Below are positions 50,251 to 62,841 of a stretch of DNA of 64,000 nt, in pieces. This DNA is from Chrysemys picta bellii (Eukaryota; Chordata; Testudines; Emydidae), in NCBI RefSeq assembly GCF_011386835.1, contig NC_088792.1, positions 44,692,882 to 44,756,881 of the forward strand. Direction: 5' to 3'. The position numbers and the translations under genes were made by a program. The notes under the pieces are model-generated. The model had not been told where the DNA came from, did not search any database, and saw only the letters and a program-made list of their open reading frames with translations. The first letter of the stretch is position 1. Every line of letters starts with the position of its first letter.

Positions 50251-51039
50251 TCAAATCTATTGTTAGATACGTGAAATGTTTTCAAGTATGTTCAATCAAG
50301 ATTATATAGTAAATGAATACTTTATTAACACTATTTAATTGAGACAGTCAAAGCAGGACAGTTGAACTGTCATAGCCATTTGATCTTCTAAGTTTTGACA
50401 TCCTTATTACAGAATTTGTCTTGTGCAAAAGAAATATATACCTTCTGAATCCTAAACTAGAAAATGCCAGGTTTACTACTTTAATTCACTATATTTGGAA
50501 ATATAGAGGATCTTATTGGGTTTGTAAAGGAAGAATTCCTAAGCAGTTTCTACTTATACTGGATATTTAAATATAGACACTATTCTGGAAACAAATATGC
50601 AGTTTACACGTAATTACTAACACTACCTGGTTTATTTTTTTATGAATTAGCTGAATTACAGTTCATCTGCAGAGGCAATGCTTATCTATTGATGAAATAA
50701 AGCTGAGTTTGCATAGCAAGCTAGGAGATTTATGGTGAGTGTACCTTGCAAAGAGGAAAGTGACAACCTGTTTTAGCTGCCTAATGTAGGAAACATTTCA
50801 TGCTTATAGTACTATGTAAATTATTTAACTTACACCACCCACCTAAACTCGTGAGCTTTTGGTGGGAGAGGGCGGGGGAAGATCATGACAAGGGAGAGAC
50901 AGAAGTTGGGGAGATTTCCATGCAGAGTTTTGCTCAACTGTGAGACACGTGCAGCTTTGCCTCTCTCATCATTGTCCCCTGTAAATCTGTGCTTCTTGTC
51001 AACAGTGGAGGCATTGGCAGGAATCTCTTCCATTCTCGT

Positions 51040-52450
<1,411 letters not shown>

Positions 52451-53836
52451 GTGTCTATGTACTGCTCTGCCTAGGCACGAGCGAGAGTCGGTCATCTGGG
52501 TGTTTTACAGAGATTTGCTGGTTCTGTCACTCTGCCTCTGTGTGCCACTTGGGAAAGTTTCTCCCGAGACAGTTATTTGTGATGTAAGCGGCTGAGATTA
52601 AGGGGTTTTGCAGAGGCTCTGTTGCTTTGATAGAGGGGAAAAAAGATTCCCCCCTAACGCTTTGTAGCCTGGTGACACAAACTGAAAGATGTTGTGTTAT
52701 TTTTGTAGATGGCTGATGAGTTGCAGCAGCTTCTTGTTTTACAGAAAAGTTAGCCGGTGAGGTGAGGTGCTGTAACGTTTGCCTGATCAGCTTCAAGTGT
52801 AATGGTTTAGTAGATTCTGCACTGTGTAGACACGGAGAGGAATGCTCAACCTTTTATTTGTTTTCCTGTCTGTTAAAACTCAACTTGTATGTCACATCTA
52901 TTTGACTTTGGGGTAAAAGCACTACCTATCAAGACCAATCCTGGAAGACGATATAGAATTTATCAAGATTTGGGAAAGGTTGCTAAAAATATAGACTGTC
53001 AAGATGTTTAAACAAAACATTTCTGGGTTGCTAAAAGGCATTTTATACCACTTAGTATCTGCCTTGGTAGGTTATCTTAAAGATAAAGAATTCATGGGAC
53101 TGCAGGTTTGGTACCAGTTCCCCTTCATTAAGAGGGCTGTAGAAATAAGGTAGAGAATCATGTCAAGAGAAGGTACTGTAGGTCTGATTCCAGTTGTTGC
53201 TTGTTAGTTATAAGAATGACTAGAATGCATAGTATCTTTGTATGCTTAAATCTGAATAATTATGGTGACATCATTATTTTTAAGTTGTTCAGTGATTGAA
53301 ATGTAATTTGTTCCATTCACAAACCTATTAAAACTGAAGGTGTAAACTACATATGGATACTGAAGCTCAGAGAACATAAACAGAGCTTATCATTACAGTA
53401 CACTGCTAGTGTACAATAAGTGGAATCCTGTCCCCACTGATGTCTCAACAAAACTCTCATTGACTTAAATAGGGCCAAATTTCCCCCTATTGATGTGTAT
53501 CAGTCCGTACTTTAGAAAATGCAGTTGTAATTAAAGTCCCTGCTTCCTATTTATTTCATAATTCAAAAACAATTCAATAGAGTCATCTGAATAATAATTC
53601 CATATATAACTGAAATCTACAAAGTGTAAGAGGGCAGGGTGCTGAGACCTCACATGTGGGGATTTTACTTCCATTGCTTTATTTTTATCACACAGTATAG
53701 TAAAACTGCTGGGATGGTATTCACCATAGTCTAATACTTTTTGAACTGTTTCAGGATTTCTGACCTAAGTGCCTGATCCAAACCCCTTTGAAGTCAGTGA
53801 AAGTCTTTGGATTAGGCCTTAAATATTTATAAAAAG

Positions 53837-53838
<2 letters not shown>

Positions 53839-53884
<46 letters not shown>

Positions 53885-53904
53885 ATATATATATATATAT
53901 ATAT
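53839..53904. repeat. Compound (GT)21-(TA)n microsatellite
   Basis: About 42 bases of pure GT (53839-53880) followed by a TA run to 53904. It is the cause of the cysteine/valine- and histidine/threonine-rich open frames on the two strands. Confidence 0.97.
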
Positions 53905-53917
53905 TCCTTATACAGTA

Positions 53918-54025
53918 AGCTTGATTCTATTCTCACGTACACAAGTTCACACCAGTATGAGTCTATTGATTTCATTGGAGCTTCTCCTGGCTTACATCAC
54001 TGCTAGTAATAGCAGAATCAAGCTC
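53918..54025. repeat. Small TIR (MITE-like) element
   Basis: Ends AGCTTGATTCT and AGAATCAAGCT are perfect inverted repeats. ACAGTA occurs at 53912-53917 and 54026-54031 as a probable target-site duplication. About 107 bp, non-coding. Confidence 0.62.
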
Positions 54026-54616
54026 ACAGTATTTCATGTAAAACTCTGTAACAGAAGGTCTTGTAAAAATCCTCAGTAACAATTTTAGCTCTGCTTATAA
54101 CTGCATGTACAAATGAATTGTCTCTGTGTGCATGAAATATGCATATTTGTATGTGCCATGCAACAGAGAAATAGAAAACACATATGGATTTTTTTCTCCT
54201 ACTTTTCAATTCTAGATTATCTAATATCCATAGTAAATGTGTCTCCCAAACTACCTTGAGTTCTAATATATAGGCTCAATTCTGCATTTCTTGCATATAT
54301 GCATTCCTGGCACAAGGTGTTAGAACTCTATGAATAGATTATTTGTGGTGTATTTAAAATGAAATTTCTGTCCAAGTTATAAAGAGAGGTAAAAAGTGGT
54401 GCATATCCTTTCCACCCACTCCCCCCAAAGGATCCAATATTCTCTAAGTGGGAGATATAGAAAATGTTTACAGTTAAACTTTAGTAGAACTTTCCTTGTA
54501 TTCAATTTATCAGAGCTCAAATTGGAAAAAAGTAACTGGAAATATGTACCCTAAAATTATAGTTGGAATATACTATTTCCCTCTGTGTTTTCAACTTGTT
54601 TCTCTTTCTTTCAGCC

Positions 54617-54883
54617 TATAACCCTACACAGTGGGTTATGTAGCTGAATAATGTAGCTGAAGTAGACGTACTGAGATCTACTCACCGCGGTGTCTTCACT
54701 GCGGTGAGTTGACTGCAGCCACTCCCCCGTTGACTCTACCTGCGTCTCTCATGGCGGTGGAGTACAGGAGTCGATGGGAGAGCGCTTGGGGGTCGATTTA
54801 TCGTGTCTAGACTAGATGCGATAAATTGACCCCCGCTGGATCGATCGCTGCCCGCCGATCCGGCGGGTAGTATGGACATATCC
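54617..54883 (-). mobile_element. PIF/Harbinger-type MITE, copy 2
   Basis: Opposite orientation to the copy at 22937. Shared features, read as complement, are 'gtagctgaagtagacgtac', 'gtcgatttatcgtgtctaga' facing 'tagatgcgataaattgac', and the end 'tagtatggacatatcc'. TTA follows at 54884-54886. The left terminus is shortened to 'aaccctacacagtggg', so no duplication can be matched. Confidence 0.72.
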
Positions 54884-55332
54884 TTAGTTGCACTGATTTT
54901 AGTCCTGGTCTAGTTCAAGAAATTTACAAGTTTTATTGGGCTGTAATCACAGCAAACCAATCAAATCTATATTTATATGTTAATGTGGTATTCCTTAAAG
55001 CAAAAAGGAAAAGAAAATGCTGTTATAAAGAAATGCGGTGGAGAAATCAAGCACTCAGATGTCAGAAAATTCAAAAGTTAAGGTTTTTTTTAGGAAGTAG
55101 TAATTTTTTGATTTTTCTATTCTTGCTCTCAGTGCTACCTGTAAATAATAATGTACCATTACTTTTTATTAACATACACCATAAAGTGTATAGGATATGT
55201 AACATTGCTGAGTTACTGTTGGGAGTAACCTTAAGTCTTGAATTTCTGTACTTCTGAGTGCTTAATTTCTGAATCTGAATGTTGCATTAACACTATTTTT
55301 TTACACTTAATCTGAGAATCTCTGTTTTAAGT

Positions 55333-55527
55333 ATCAGAGGGATAGCCATGTTAGTCTGGATCTGTAAAAAGGAACAAAGAGTCCTGTGGCACCTTATAGA
55401 CTAACAGACGTATTGGAGCATAAGCTTTCGTGGGTGAATATCATGCATCCAATGAAGTGGATATTCACCCACGAAAGTTTATGCTCCAATACGTCTGTTA
55501 GTCTATAAGGTGCCACAGGACTCTTTG
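55333..55527. mobile_element. Penelope-like end, fold-back, copy 2
   Basis: A perfect 12-bp duplication, TCTGTTTTAAGT (55321-55332 and 55528-55539), surrounds two inverted arms. The left arm runs from 'atcagagggatagccatgtt' to 'ttcgtgggtgaatat'. The right arm runs from 'atattcacccacgaaagt' to 'ccacaggactctttg'. The loop is about 20 bases (55441-55460). It belongs to a different subfamily from copy 1, with other stem sequences but the same architecture. Confidence 0.7.
55449..55486 (+). ncRNA. Hammerhead-ribozyme-like motif, probably inactive
   Basis: Plus strand: CCAATGA (two departures from CUGANGA), stem II GUGGAU/ACCCAC with one mismatch, GAAA, a shortened stem III, then UC. The stem II sequence differs from copy 1 yet still pairs, which suggests a conserved structure. 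Core changes make activity unlikely. Confidence 0.42.
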
Positions 55528-56842
55528 TCTGTTTTAAGTGGAAACATAGAACCAAACTTTAACACAGAGTAATAACCAGTACCTACATAATTACATCTGT
55601 GGTCACTCAAGGCCAAGACTGGCTCACTTTACTCACATAAAACTCCAATTTACTCCAGTGTGATTATTCATAAGTAAAATTACTCATGTCTTTTAAGTAT
55701 TTGGAGGATTGAAACCTTCCTTGTAATCTACATTATAACCTGGAATGGTGATAAAAGACCATGGAATTTTTTTAGACAAACATGTTAGAAGTTACTAGTT
55801 GCTAAACTAGGTACTACTTCAGTATCATATTTAGGAAGCAGTGGTACTGTAGATTTACCTATGGGTGGCTACATAACTATAACACTCCAAACTTCATCCT
55901 TATTGATCATCAACTCTATCTAGATTGAAATTGTATAAAACTCAGATGTGAACAGAAAAAAGCATCTGCATATATTATAACATTACTGAAGCAAACCTCT
56001 ACATACCAAGGGTTAGTGACTTATCAAACACATTTTAGTGCTTAGAAATATTATCCAATATTAGTTATGATTTAAAGTTTCAGAAGGGAAGTTTTGAGCA
56101 TGAGACATTTATGTCTTCTGTATTATAATGTACTTGTAATTTTATTTAATAACTCCAAATTTAACTTTGAAAGATATAGGTTTATGTCTTGCGGTAATTT
56201 TTTATGGCAATAGTCTTGAATATTCAATATTTATAATTTTTACCGTGAAGCAATCCTAGGTTGATAAAGTACAGGCTATCTCATGCATGAGTCTACATAG
56301 TCTTTAATGTATAATGTGTACCTTTCTATATTTAAAGCGTTTTGTATTAACAGACCATGAAATGTCAGTAGGCTTAAGGCTATGCTTTCAGAAATGAGAA
56401 CAGTAGTGAATATTTTAAATACCTTTATCAAATTTCATGGCTATGTGAACAAGGGTTTCTCAGACTGGATTCTTTCATAGTATTTATTTAGTGTATTTTG
56501 CTATTGTTCAGTAAGCAAATCCAGCCCCCCTCCATGTCTGAAGAAGGTCTTTGGCATAATGAGCGTGGCAATATGTGGGAGACTACTAGTAGGTGTGCAT
56601 TCTGTCATTCTGTCTGTGTAGAGGAAGGTGATATGGCATTTATTCAGGGGAGGGGCAGTGGCATAGGATCTGTACTTTAATGGTTTGTCTACCCCCCACC
56701 ATCCCTCACTCTTAGGTGAAAGGGGCTATGTAAGGACCTTCAAATATGGAAGTAAAAGAGGGGGATATGGAAATACTGGTGAGGATTTTAGCAGAAGTGG
56801 AGTGGACTCAGTAGCACACATCAGTAGCACACAGGATTTGGT

Positions 56843-57027
56843 GGGAGGGATAGCTCAGTGGTTTACGCATTGGCCTGCTAAATCCAGGGTTGTGAGTTCA
56901 ATCCTTATGGGGGCCACTTAGGGATCTGGGGCAAAAAATTAGTACTTAGTCCTGCTAGAGAAGGCAGGGGGCTGGACTTGATGACCTTTCAAGGTCCCTT
57001 CTAGTTCTATGTGATAGGTATATCTCA
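56843..57027 (+). mobile_element. Cry-type tRNA-derived SINE
   Basis: A tRNA-related head starts GGGAGGGATAGCTCAGTGG (A box) with the B box 'gttgtgagttcaatcc' near 56890. The body is 'gccacttagggatctggggc', and the tail 'gctggacttgatgaccttt', 'caaggtcccttctagttcta' matches the CR1-type LINE tail at 18180-18257. This arrangement is the pol III SINE family of cryptodiran turtles, and shared tails let the LINE machinery mobilise it. It is the best taxonomic marker in the window. Confidence 0.92.
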
Positions 57028-57464
57028 AATTATTATTAAAAAAATATTTTTTTTATCATCATGGAGTTGTATATGGTCAGTGTTCTAGAGGCAGTACAAG
57101 TATATTAATGGACACACAGAATGTGGGAAATTCACAGAATTTCAGGTTCAAGTATGATGCCAAGGTGATGGAAAAGAAGGGTGGTCTGAACAGAGGGGAG
57201 AAATATCTTGTCCAAGAGCAGCATTTCTGTCTTTAAGATATTTAGTCTTTTTGACCTTAGCTGAAATAACTTAGGTTTTGAGCCTTTCATGTGTAGGTGG
57301 TAGGAAATTTTCTAATAAAACTTCTCTTAGCTAAATGCAATGAGATCCAAACACAAAATCAAGCATTTACAAGGGATTTGTGACACTCTCTGGAGGATTT
57401 TTATGGCCTTGAATGGATTACATTGATCCATGCACTGTATGTAGTTCTTCATCTGTGACAGATA

Positions 57465-57960
57465 TACTGTGATACTGATCTGCAGCCAACCCTCTCAGAA
57501 AGTCATCCTGTCAGATCTCACAGGCTTAGCAAGGTTGGAGCTGGTAAGTACTTGGATCTGAAACTTCCAAGGAGAACTCAGGCTTCTTGAGGAAGTGGTG
57601 CTGGTGATTCAGCTGGTTCTCTTGCCTCTGAATCAGTTCTCAGTCAAAGCTGTTAGTATGCACTATGCTGCTTGAGGGTTTTCAGATACATACTTCAGTT
57701 TATATCTCAAAGTTTATATTACTTAGGGTTATTAAAAAATTCCTTGGTATTTTTGCAAAAACAGAGTTAAATCCAATGTCCTAGCCAAATTTCAACTTCT
57801 TCAATAAATTTCCCTGCAGCTTCACTTGAATACAGTATTTTTCACCTCCTTTCCCCATACTGTTTTGTAGTAAGGGTTAAAGGGCTGGTATATTACATTT
57901 CAACAGTGGCTTCATTTCACCAATATGCAAAGTGAATTCTCAGTTCTAAAAGGCTAAATT
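57465..57960 (+). mobile_element. 5S rRNA-derived SINE
   Basis: The head resembles 5S rRNA: 'tctgcagccaaccctctc', 'gtcagatctcacaggcttag' and 'ctggtaagtacttggat', corresponding to the internal pol III promoter. The body continues with 'gaactcaggcttcttgagga', 'cctagccaaatttcaactt' and 'agtaagggttaaagggctgg', a sequence I associate with a 5S-derived amniote SINE class. I do not commit to a subfamily. The 3' end is approximate. Confidence 0.75.
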
Positions 57961-59447
57961 TTCAAAAATGCGTGTCTCATTCTGTTAGCAGAGGCTAGAG
58001 TTGGCATATGCACTGTTGTTCCAATAATTAAAAAAATAAAAATAATTCAAACATACTTAGAAATAATATAAGGTGGCCACAGGCACGTAAGCAGGTGCAA
58101 TAAGGACTCTACAACTGACTCCTCTCCCTGTCCCTCTGTGTAGCAAGTAGCAACAGTGGGAGTTTTAAAAAACATCTCAGGAAGTAGGAGATGATGTGAG
58201 GATTGTGGAATTATGGACACCAAGTACAAAGCAGCAGGGCTGGGTCAGGTCACAGGAAGCTCTCAATTTCCCCTTACTGTGGAGCTGCTAGCTACTTTGG
58301 ACCTGAACAAAGAAAGGTCCTTTTCATGGTCACCATGAAGGAGGGACCTGCACCAAGCACAACTATGGGGCACACTAAGAAAGCAAGTTAAGGGCCAGGC
58401 AGTTGTCCAACACACAGTATATGAAATTCAAAATAGATGGTGGCTGCTGGAAAGGAGGGATCCCCCTGAGAGATGCAAGTGTGAGTAGTAGCTGGCAGGC
58501 CACGTAGCCAGTATATCTTTCAGCATAAACACATCATCCCACAATGTTCTGTCCCCTTAGCAGTTCTGACAGCAGTGAAAATGGGTCTGCTGTTTGCTCT
58601 GCCATAGAAACCTTTGGGGACATACTATCGGCACAGAAATATAAAATAAAACTTTTGGTTAAAAAACATTCCATAAAAAGGAACAAACAATGAACCAACA
58701 GCTGCAACAAATAAACTGACTTGTAGAGTTTCTTCTTCAGCTTCTGTGAAAAGGCAGGATAAATGGAATCAAAGTTACAAAATAATCAAAAAGCAACAAA
58801 ACAGTGAGGTAAAAACAGAAAAGAAAAACATAAAATGGTACTTACATTCCTCTGTGACAAAAGTCTCTGAGAGCTATCTCAGGAGGAGTAGACTATGGCC
58901 ACCTGGCAGGAAACTCTCCTCCCCTTCTAGAATGAAAGCATACAGCACACTTGCAAAACTATGCACCTTTGTAGGCATGGTGCAATAACTAGGTAAAATC
59001 ACTCCCACATACATCTAGGTATTTCTAAACTTGTCACTTCAGACATTTTACACACCAGAGGTTTTCCTGCGTCTCCTGCTGACTTGTGCTGTATTTCCTA
59101 CAAATTCTAACACTTCTACCCCTTTTGGGAGCATAAACAGTCATGCAGCCCACTCACTGAATTTAACAGGTGAAATGATTTCCTGCTTTTTCAATTCTTC
59201 TTGCTGCCCTTCTATGAGTTCCTGCAAAGCATAAGGAACAGGACAGGCCCTTAGAAATGTATAAATGCACTTTTAGCCACATGCAGCTTTGCTGTTATAC
59301 CTTTTATTAACCCTGTATATGTGTTATATACAGCTTCATAGTTTGTTTCTAATTCTGTCACTGGATTCAACACATTGTGCATGGCATTACAGTCCAATTT
59401 AACCTTTTTCAGCCAATGTCTGCTATCAGCAAAGGGCCATTTCCTTT

Positions 59448-60160
59448 TAGGGTTACCATACGTCCGGATTTTCCCGGACATGTCCGGCTTTTGGGGGCTC
59501 AAATCCCCGTCCGGGGGGAAATCCCCAAAAGCCGGGCATGTCCGGGAAAATCGTGAGGCTCAGCCGGGGCCTCTTTGTGCGGGGCTGGGGTCGCGGGGCC
59601 GGGGACATGGTGCCGGGCCGGGAGCCGGGCCGGGGGCCAGGCCGGGCCAGGGTCGCAGTGCCGGGCCGGTCCCGCGGGGCCGGGGGCGCGGGGCCGGGCT
59701 GGGCCTGCGGGGCCGGGGAGCCGGGCCGGGGTCGGGGAGCCGGGCCCGCGGGGCTGGGAGCCGGGCCGGGGTCGGGGAGCCGGGCTGGGAGCCGGGCCGG
59801 GGTCGGGGAGCCGGGGTCGGGGAGCCGGGCCGGGGTCGGGGAGCCGGGCTCGGGGAGCCGGGCCGGGCCCGCGGGGCTGGGAGCCGGGCCGGGCCCGCGG
59901 GGCTGGGAGCCGGGCCGGGGTCAGGGAGCTGGGCCCGCGGGGCTGGGAGCCGGGAGCCGGGGGTGGTCGGCCGGGGCCGCGCCTCCTCCCCCCCACACCC
60001 CCCCCTTACCTGCTTCAGGCTTCCCGCGAATTAAATGTTCACGGGAAGCAGGGGAGGGGGCGGAGACTTTGGGAGGGGGCGGAGTTGGGGCGGGGCTGGG
60101 GGCGGGGCCAGGGCCCCCGGGAGTGTCCTCCATTAGGAGGCACAAAATATGGTAACCCTA
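59448..60160. mobile_element. TIR element with TA ends, type GGGTTACCATA
   Basis: Ends TAGGGTTACCATA and TATGGTAACCCTA. It interrupts the Gypsy remnant. The left end includes a near-perfect hairpin: 'attttcccggacatgtccgg' (59467-59486) faces 'ccgggcatgtccgggaaaat' (59532-59551). The rest is a GC-rich minisatellite and a C/G-rich right flank. No transposase. It shares the GGGTT-CC-A-type terminus and TA edges with the element at 19698, so the two may be distant relatives. Confidence 0.78.
59590..59970. repeat. GC-rich minisatellite
   Basis: Tandem, irregular units built from 'gggagccgggccggggtc' and variants ending 'gcggggctgggagccgg'. It is extremely G-rich on the plus strand. It generates long meaningless Gly/Arg/Pro-rich open frames on both strands. 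Confidence 0.93.
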
Positions 60161-61488
60161 CCTTCATCCACAATTAATGGTAATGATAAGCAGGTGCATT
60201 TATGTTTTGACATACTCTCCTGCCATCCTAATACTTTTATTGTTCCCTGATTATTGTTTTGTAAAATTAGATCAGCTTCTCTCAGTTTTGCATCAATAAA
60301 TGTTTGTTTCTTCAGAAATCACAGGTATTGTTACCCTTGTATTCACTTCTTCTCACACTTTCAATTCATGTATATTTACACTCAACCCAGCATTTCAGTT
60401 CAGTTTATTCTGCGTTACATACAGTTTTGAGAAATGATATAGAATGAAGAGGCACAGTTTCTAAAGTAGGCCATTCCTCAAGTAGCTAGGTTGGTGGTTC
60501 ACTCTGGTAAGCATTAATTACTTCTTCTCAGCACATTCCTTTCTGAACTGTTGTGGTGCATTTCAGGCCTGGTCAGCATGCTGTCCCTTCTTACCATAGC
60601 TCCTACACTATAGCTTGTTGAAGAAAGAGTGCTCTGTTTCTCCAGCAACATAAACAGAGACACATCCATTTTGCTTATCTGGGATGTGGTGAACTATATA
60701 GTCATCTTTGTCCATGGACTAGACTTTGCTCCTTTCATGTGGAAAACTGACAGAGGTGCTTTCTCAAAGTGTAGAGAATTTTTCCCTGTGCCCTTGAAGA
60801 CTAAAGCAAGTGAGTAACTTTACTTATGTGAGTAGTCTCATTTCAGGATAAGATCCTTTGTATGAACAGTGTTCAGTAGCCTCTCTCTAATTCAGGTTTC
60901 CTTATCCCAAGAACAAATGATTTGTAAGGGCTTCTTGTAAAAAGTTATCAAAATGACAAAAAAAAGGGGGGTGGGGGGATTTTTAAGACTGACTAGAATG
61001 CAGAGATATTTTCTCTTTTCATTTAGTTTATTTAATAGAATTTATCTCTTTCAGCTAGAAGATTTGTGTTTGGCACATAATGCTTGTTAACCACCTTTAA
61101 GTCCTTGTGCTCCATCTCACCTAGTTCTTGTGGGAAACATACTTTGAGAACTGGAAATGTCACTTTTCTCACCAGCATTAGGATATCTGGTGAGGAGGCA
61201 GGAGAAGAGAGGTAGAGCTGTTAGGATTTTTTTCCCTATGGAAAATTGTGTCTTTTTGGTGAAAAATCAAAAACTGGAAAATTTCAATTCTGAAATGCAT
61301 CTGCCTCATGGGAGTTTCAGTTCAGTTGCCTTATTCTCCCACTCTCCTGTTTAAGATCTGGTTCCTACTTGAACTTCATCTCCCATGATGCCCACATTCT
61401 CCCCTCCTTGTGAGGGGAGATGGTGCATCATGGGAATCACAATTACACCACAAACTCTGATCCTTCTTTGACAGCTCATGATCTAGGA

Positions 61489-62081
61489 CAGGGGTGGGCA
61501 AACTGCGGGCCGGATCCGGGCCATGAACTGTTTTAAACTGGCTCGCGAGCACCCACTGGGGATCAGGATCGGGCCCCGCTTTGGCGCTCCAGCCAGGGCG
61601 CAAGGTTGGGGTCCGCACCATGCGGCTCCCGGAAGCCCCGGGATGGCCCTGCTCCAGCTCCTTCGTGCTCCAATCGCCCGCTCCGGCGCTTCAATGGGAT
61701 GGGAGCTGCAGCGTGGGGCAGCATGCAGAGCCGCCTGGCCGCACGTCTGCATAGGAGCCAGAGAAGGGACATGCCACTGCTTCCAGGAGTCGGTTGAGGT
61801 AAGTGCTGCTCAGAGCCTGCATCCCTGAGTCTCTTCCCAGGCCCCAACCCCCTGCCCCATCCCTGATCCCCCTCCCGCTCTCCAAACCCCTCGATCCCAG
61901 CCCAGAGCACCCTCCTGCACCCCAAACCTCTCATCCCCAGCCCCACCCCAGAGCTTGGACCCCCAGACAGAACCTGCACCCCTTCCCACACCCCAACCCC
62001 AATTTTGTGAGCATTCATGGCCCGCCATACAATTTCTATTCCCCAATGTGGCCCTCGGGTCAAAAAGTTTGCCCACCCCTG
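61489..62081 (+). mobile_element. hAT-type non-autonomous element, family B, copy 3
   Basis: 593 bp with a perfect 8-bp duplication, ATCTAGGA (61481-61488 and 62082-62089). Ends CAGGGGTGGGCAAACT and AGTTTGCCCACCCCTG are perfect inverted repeats, so this is the best-preserved of the three family B copies. The C-rich array lies at about 61830-62000. No transposase. Confidence 0.94.
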
Positions 62082-62369
62082 ATCTAGGACATCACCGCAA
62101 AACAATATTGCGTTCCTAAGTCAGCTATGGTTTACATAAAGAGTCAAAATCTGCTCTCAAAAGTGTGAAGGCATTGCCAAACACCACTAGATGTACATAG
62201 GTGAGCCTGCGGAAAACTGGAACCCTCAACCTCAAGTGTAGCATCATTAAGAGTCTGATTCACCAACTCCAGGATATAAGTAATCCCCATGAGGAAGAAC
62301 AATAATGCCCCAAATATGTATGCATGCAAAAGTCCATCCATGAAAATGTTCCTGAATAGCAAATAAATA

Positions 62370-62841
62370 TAGTAACTCTGTGCTTAACATTGTAGTTATG
62401 TTCCTGGAAAATGCTACTTTAAACTAAACGATGTTAAGTGAATCCAATTTCTCCATAACAATTAATGTAAATGGGGGGGGGGGATTAGGGTCCAGGGAAA
62501 TTTTTTCTGCCAGACAAAAGACATTATATACATATACAGTATAAGTCTTAAATAATTTTAAACAATGTAATACTGTACTCACCAATGATGATTATGAAGC
62601 TTGGTTGAGGTAGGGGTTAGGGCACGGGGGTTGCCTGGTTCCACCCGCCCGGCGGTCCTGCTGGGAGCAGGGTCGGGGCCTTGCCCGCTCCCTGGCAGGA
62701 GCACCAGGCAGGCGGGCAGAGCAAGCCAAACAACCTTATAAAGGAACTTTGTGCGACTTTAAACGAGTATGTTCTCTAGTAGATCATCAACCTAATAATG
62801 AAATAATGTTAACCTGGACGACTTTAAGCGAAGAGTTACTG
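62370..62841. mobile_element. Tigger-like (Tc1/mariner) MITE
   Basis: 472 bp with TA on both sides (62368-62369 and 62842-62843). Ends are TAGTAACTCTGTGCTTAA and CTTTAAGCGAAGAGTTACTG, inverted. Subterminal 'acgatgttaagtgaatcc' and 'taatgttaacctggacgac' also mirror one another. It has a G-run at about 62473-62483 and a short GC-rich centre, and no transposase. Confidence 0.8.

Larger units (their letters stand above)
46991..51039. other. Upstream intergenic region, no gene seen
   Basis: No coding signature. Contains a small palindrome at 48190-48245 ('ccttattcag..aaaact' facing 'ttttgcttgaataagg'), a repeat-like stretch near 48430-48600 with ends 'cctgattctctgc' and 'gaagaattaggccc', and a GT/TA microsatellite at 50186-50250. 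The 125-codon frame at 47459 has no domain. Confidence 0.55.
58916..60334 (-). mobile_element. Ty3/Gypsy-type pol remnant (protease to RT start), split by a TIR element
   Basis: Minus strand, right to left. 60334-60161 encodes FIDAKLREADLIL and KVLGWQESMS, protease-like, then the frame meets a TIR insertion at 60160-59448. It resumes with HWLKKVKLD (about 59426-59400), then NAMHNVLNPVTELE and GLIKGITAKLHV, the protease-RT linker. Next are PYALQELIEGQQEELK and SPVKFSEWAA (about 59240-59150), the start of a Gypsy reverse transcriptase. Frames shift between blocks. The catalytic aspartates of the RT are not reached. This is a dead fragment without LTRs. Confidence 0.62.

Noticed and set aside
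59590..59970. CRISPR-like array
   Set aside because: Units are contiguous and variable, without regular spacers; this is a eukaryotic minisatellite.
59499..60177. Several Gly/Pro/Arg-rich open frames of 165-219 codons on both strands
   Set aside because: They are produced by the G-rich minisatellite within a TIR element, with no start context or domain.
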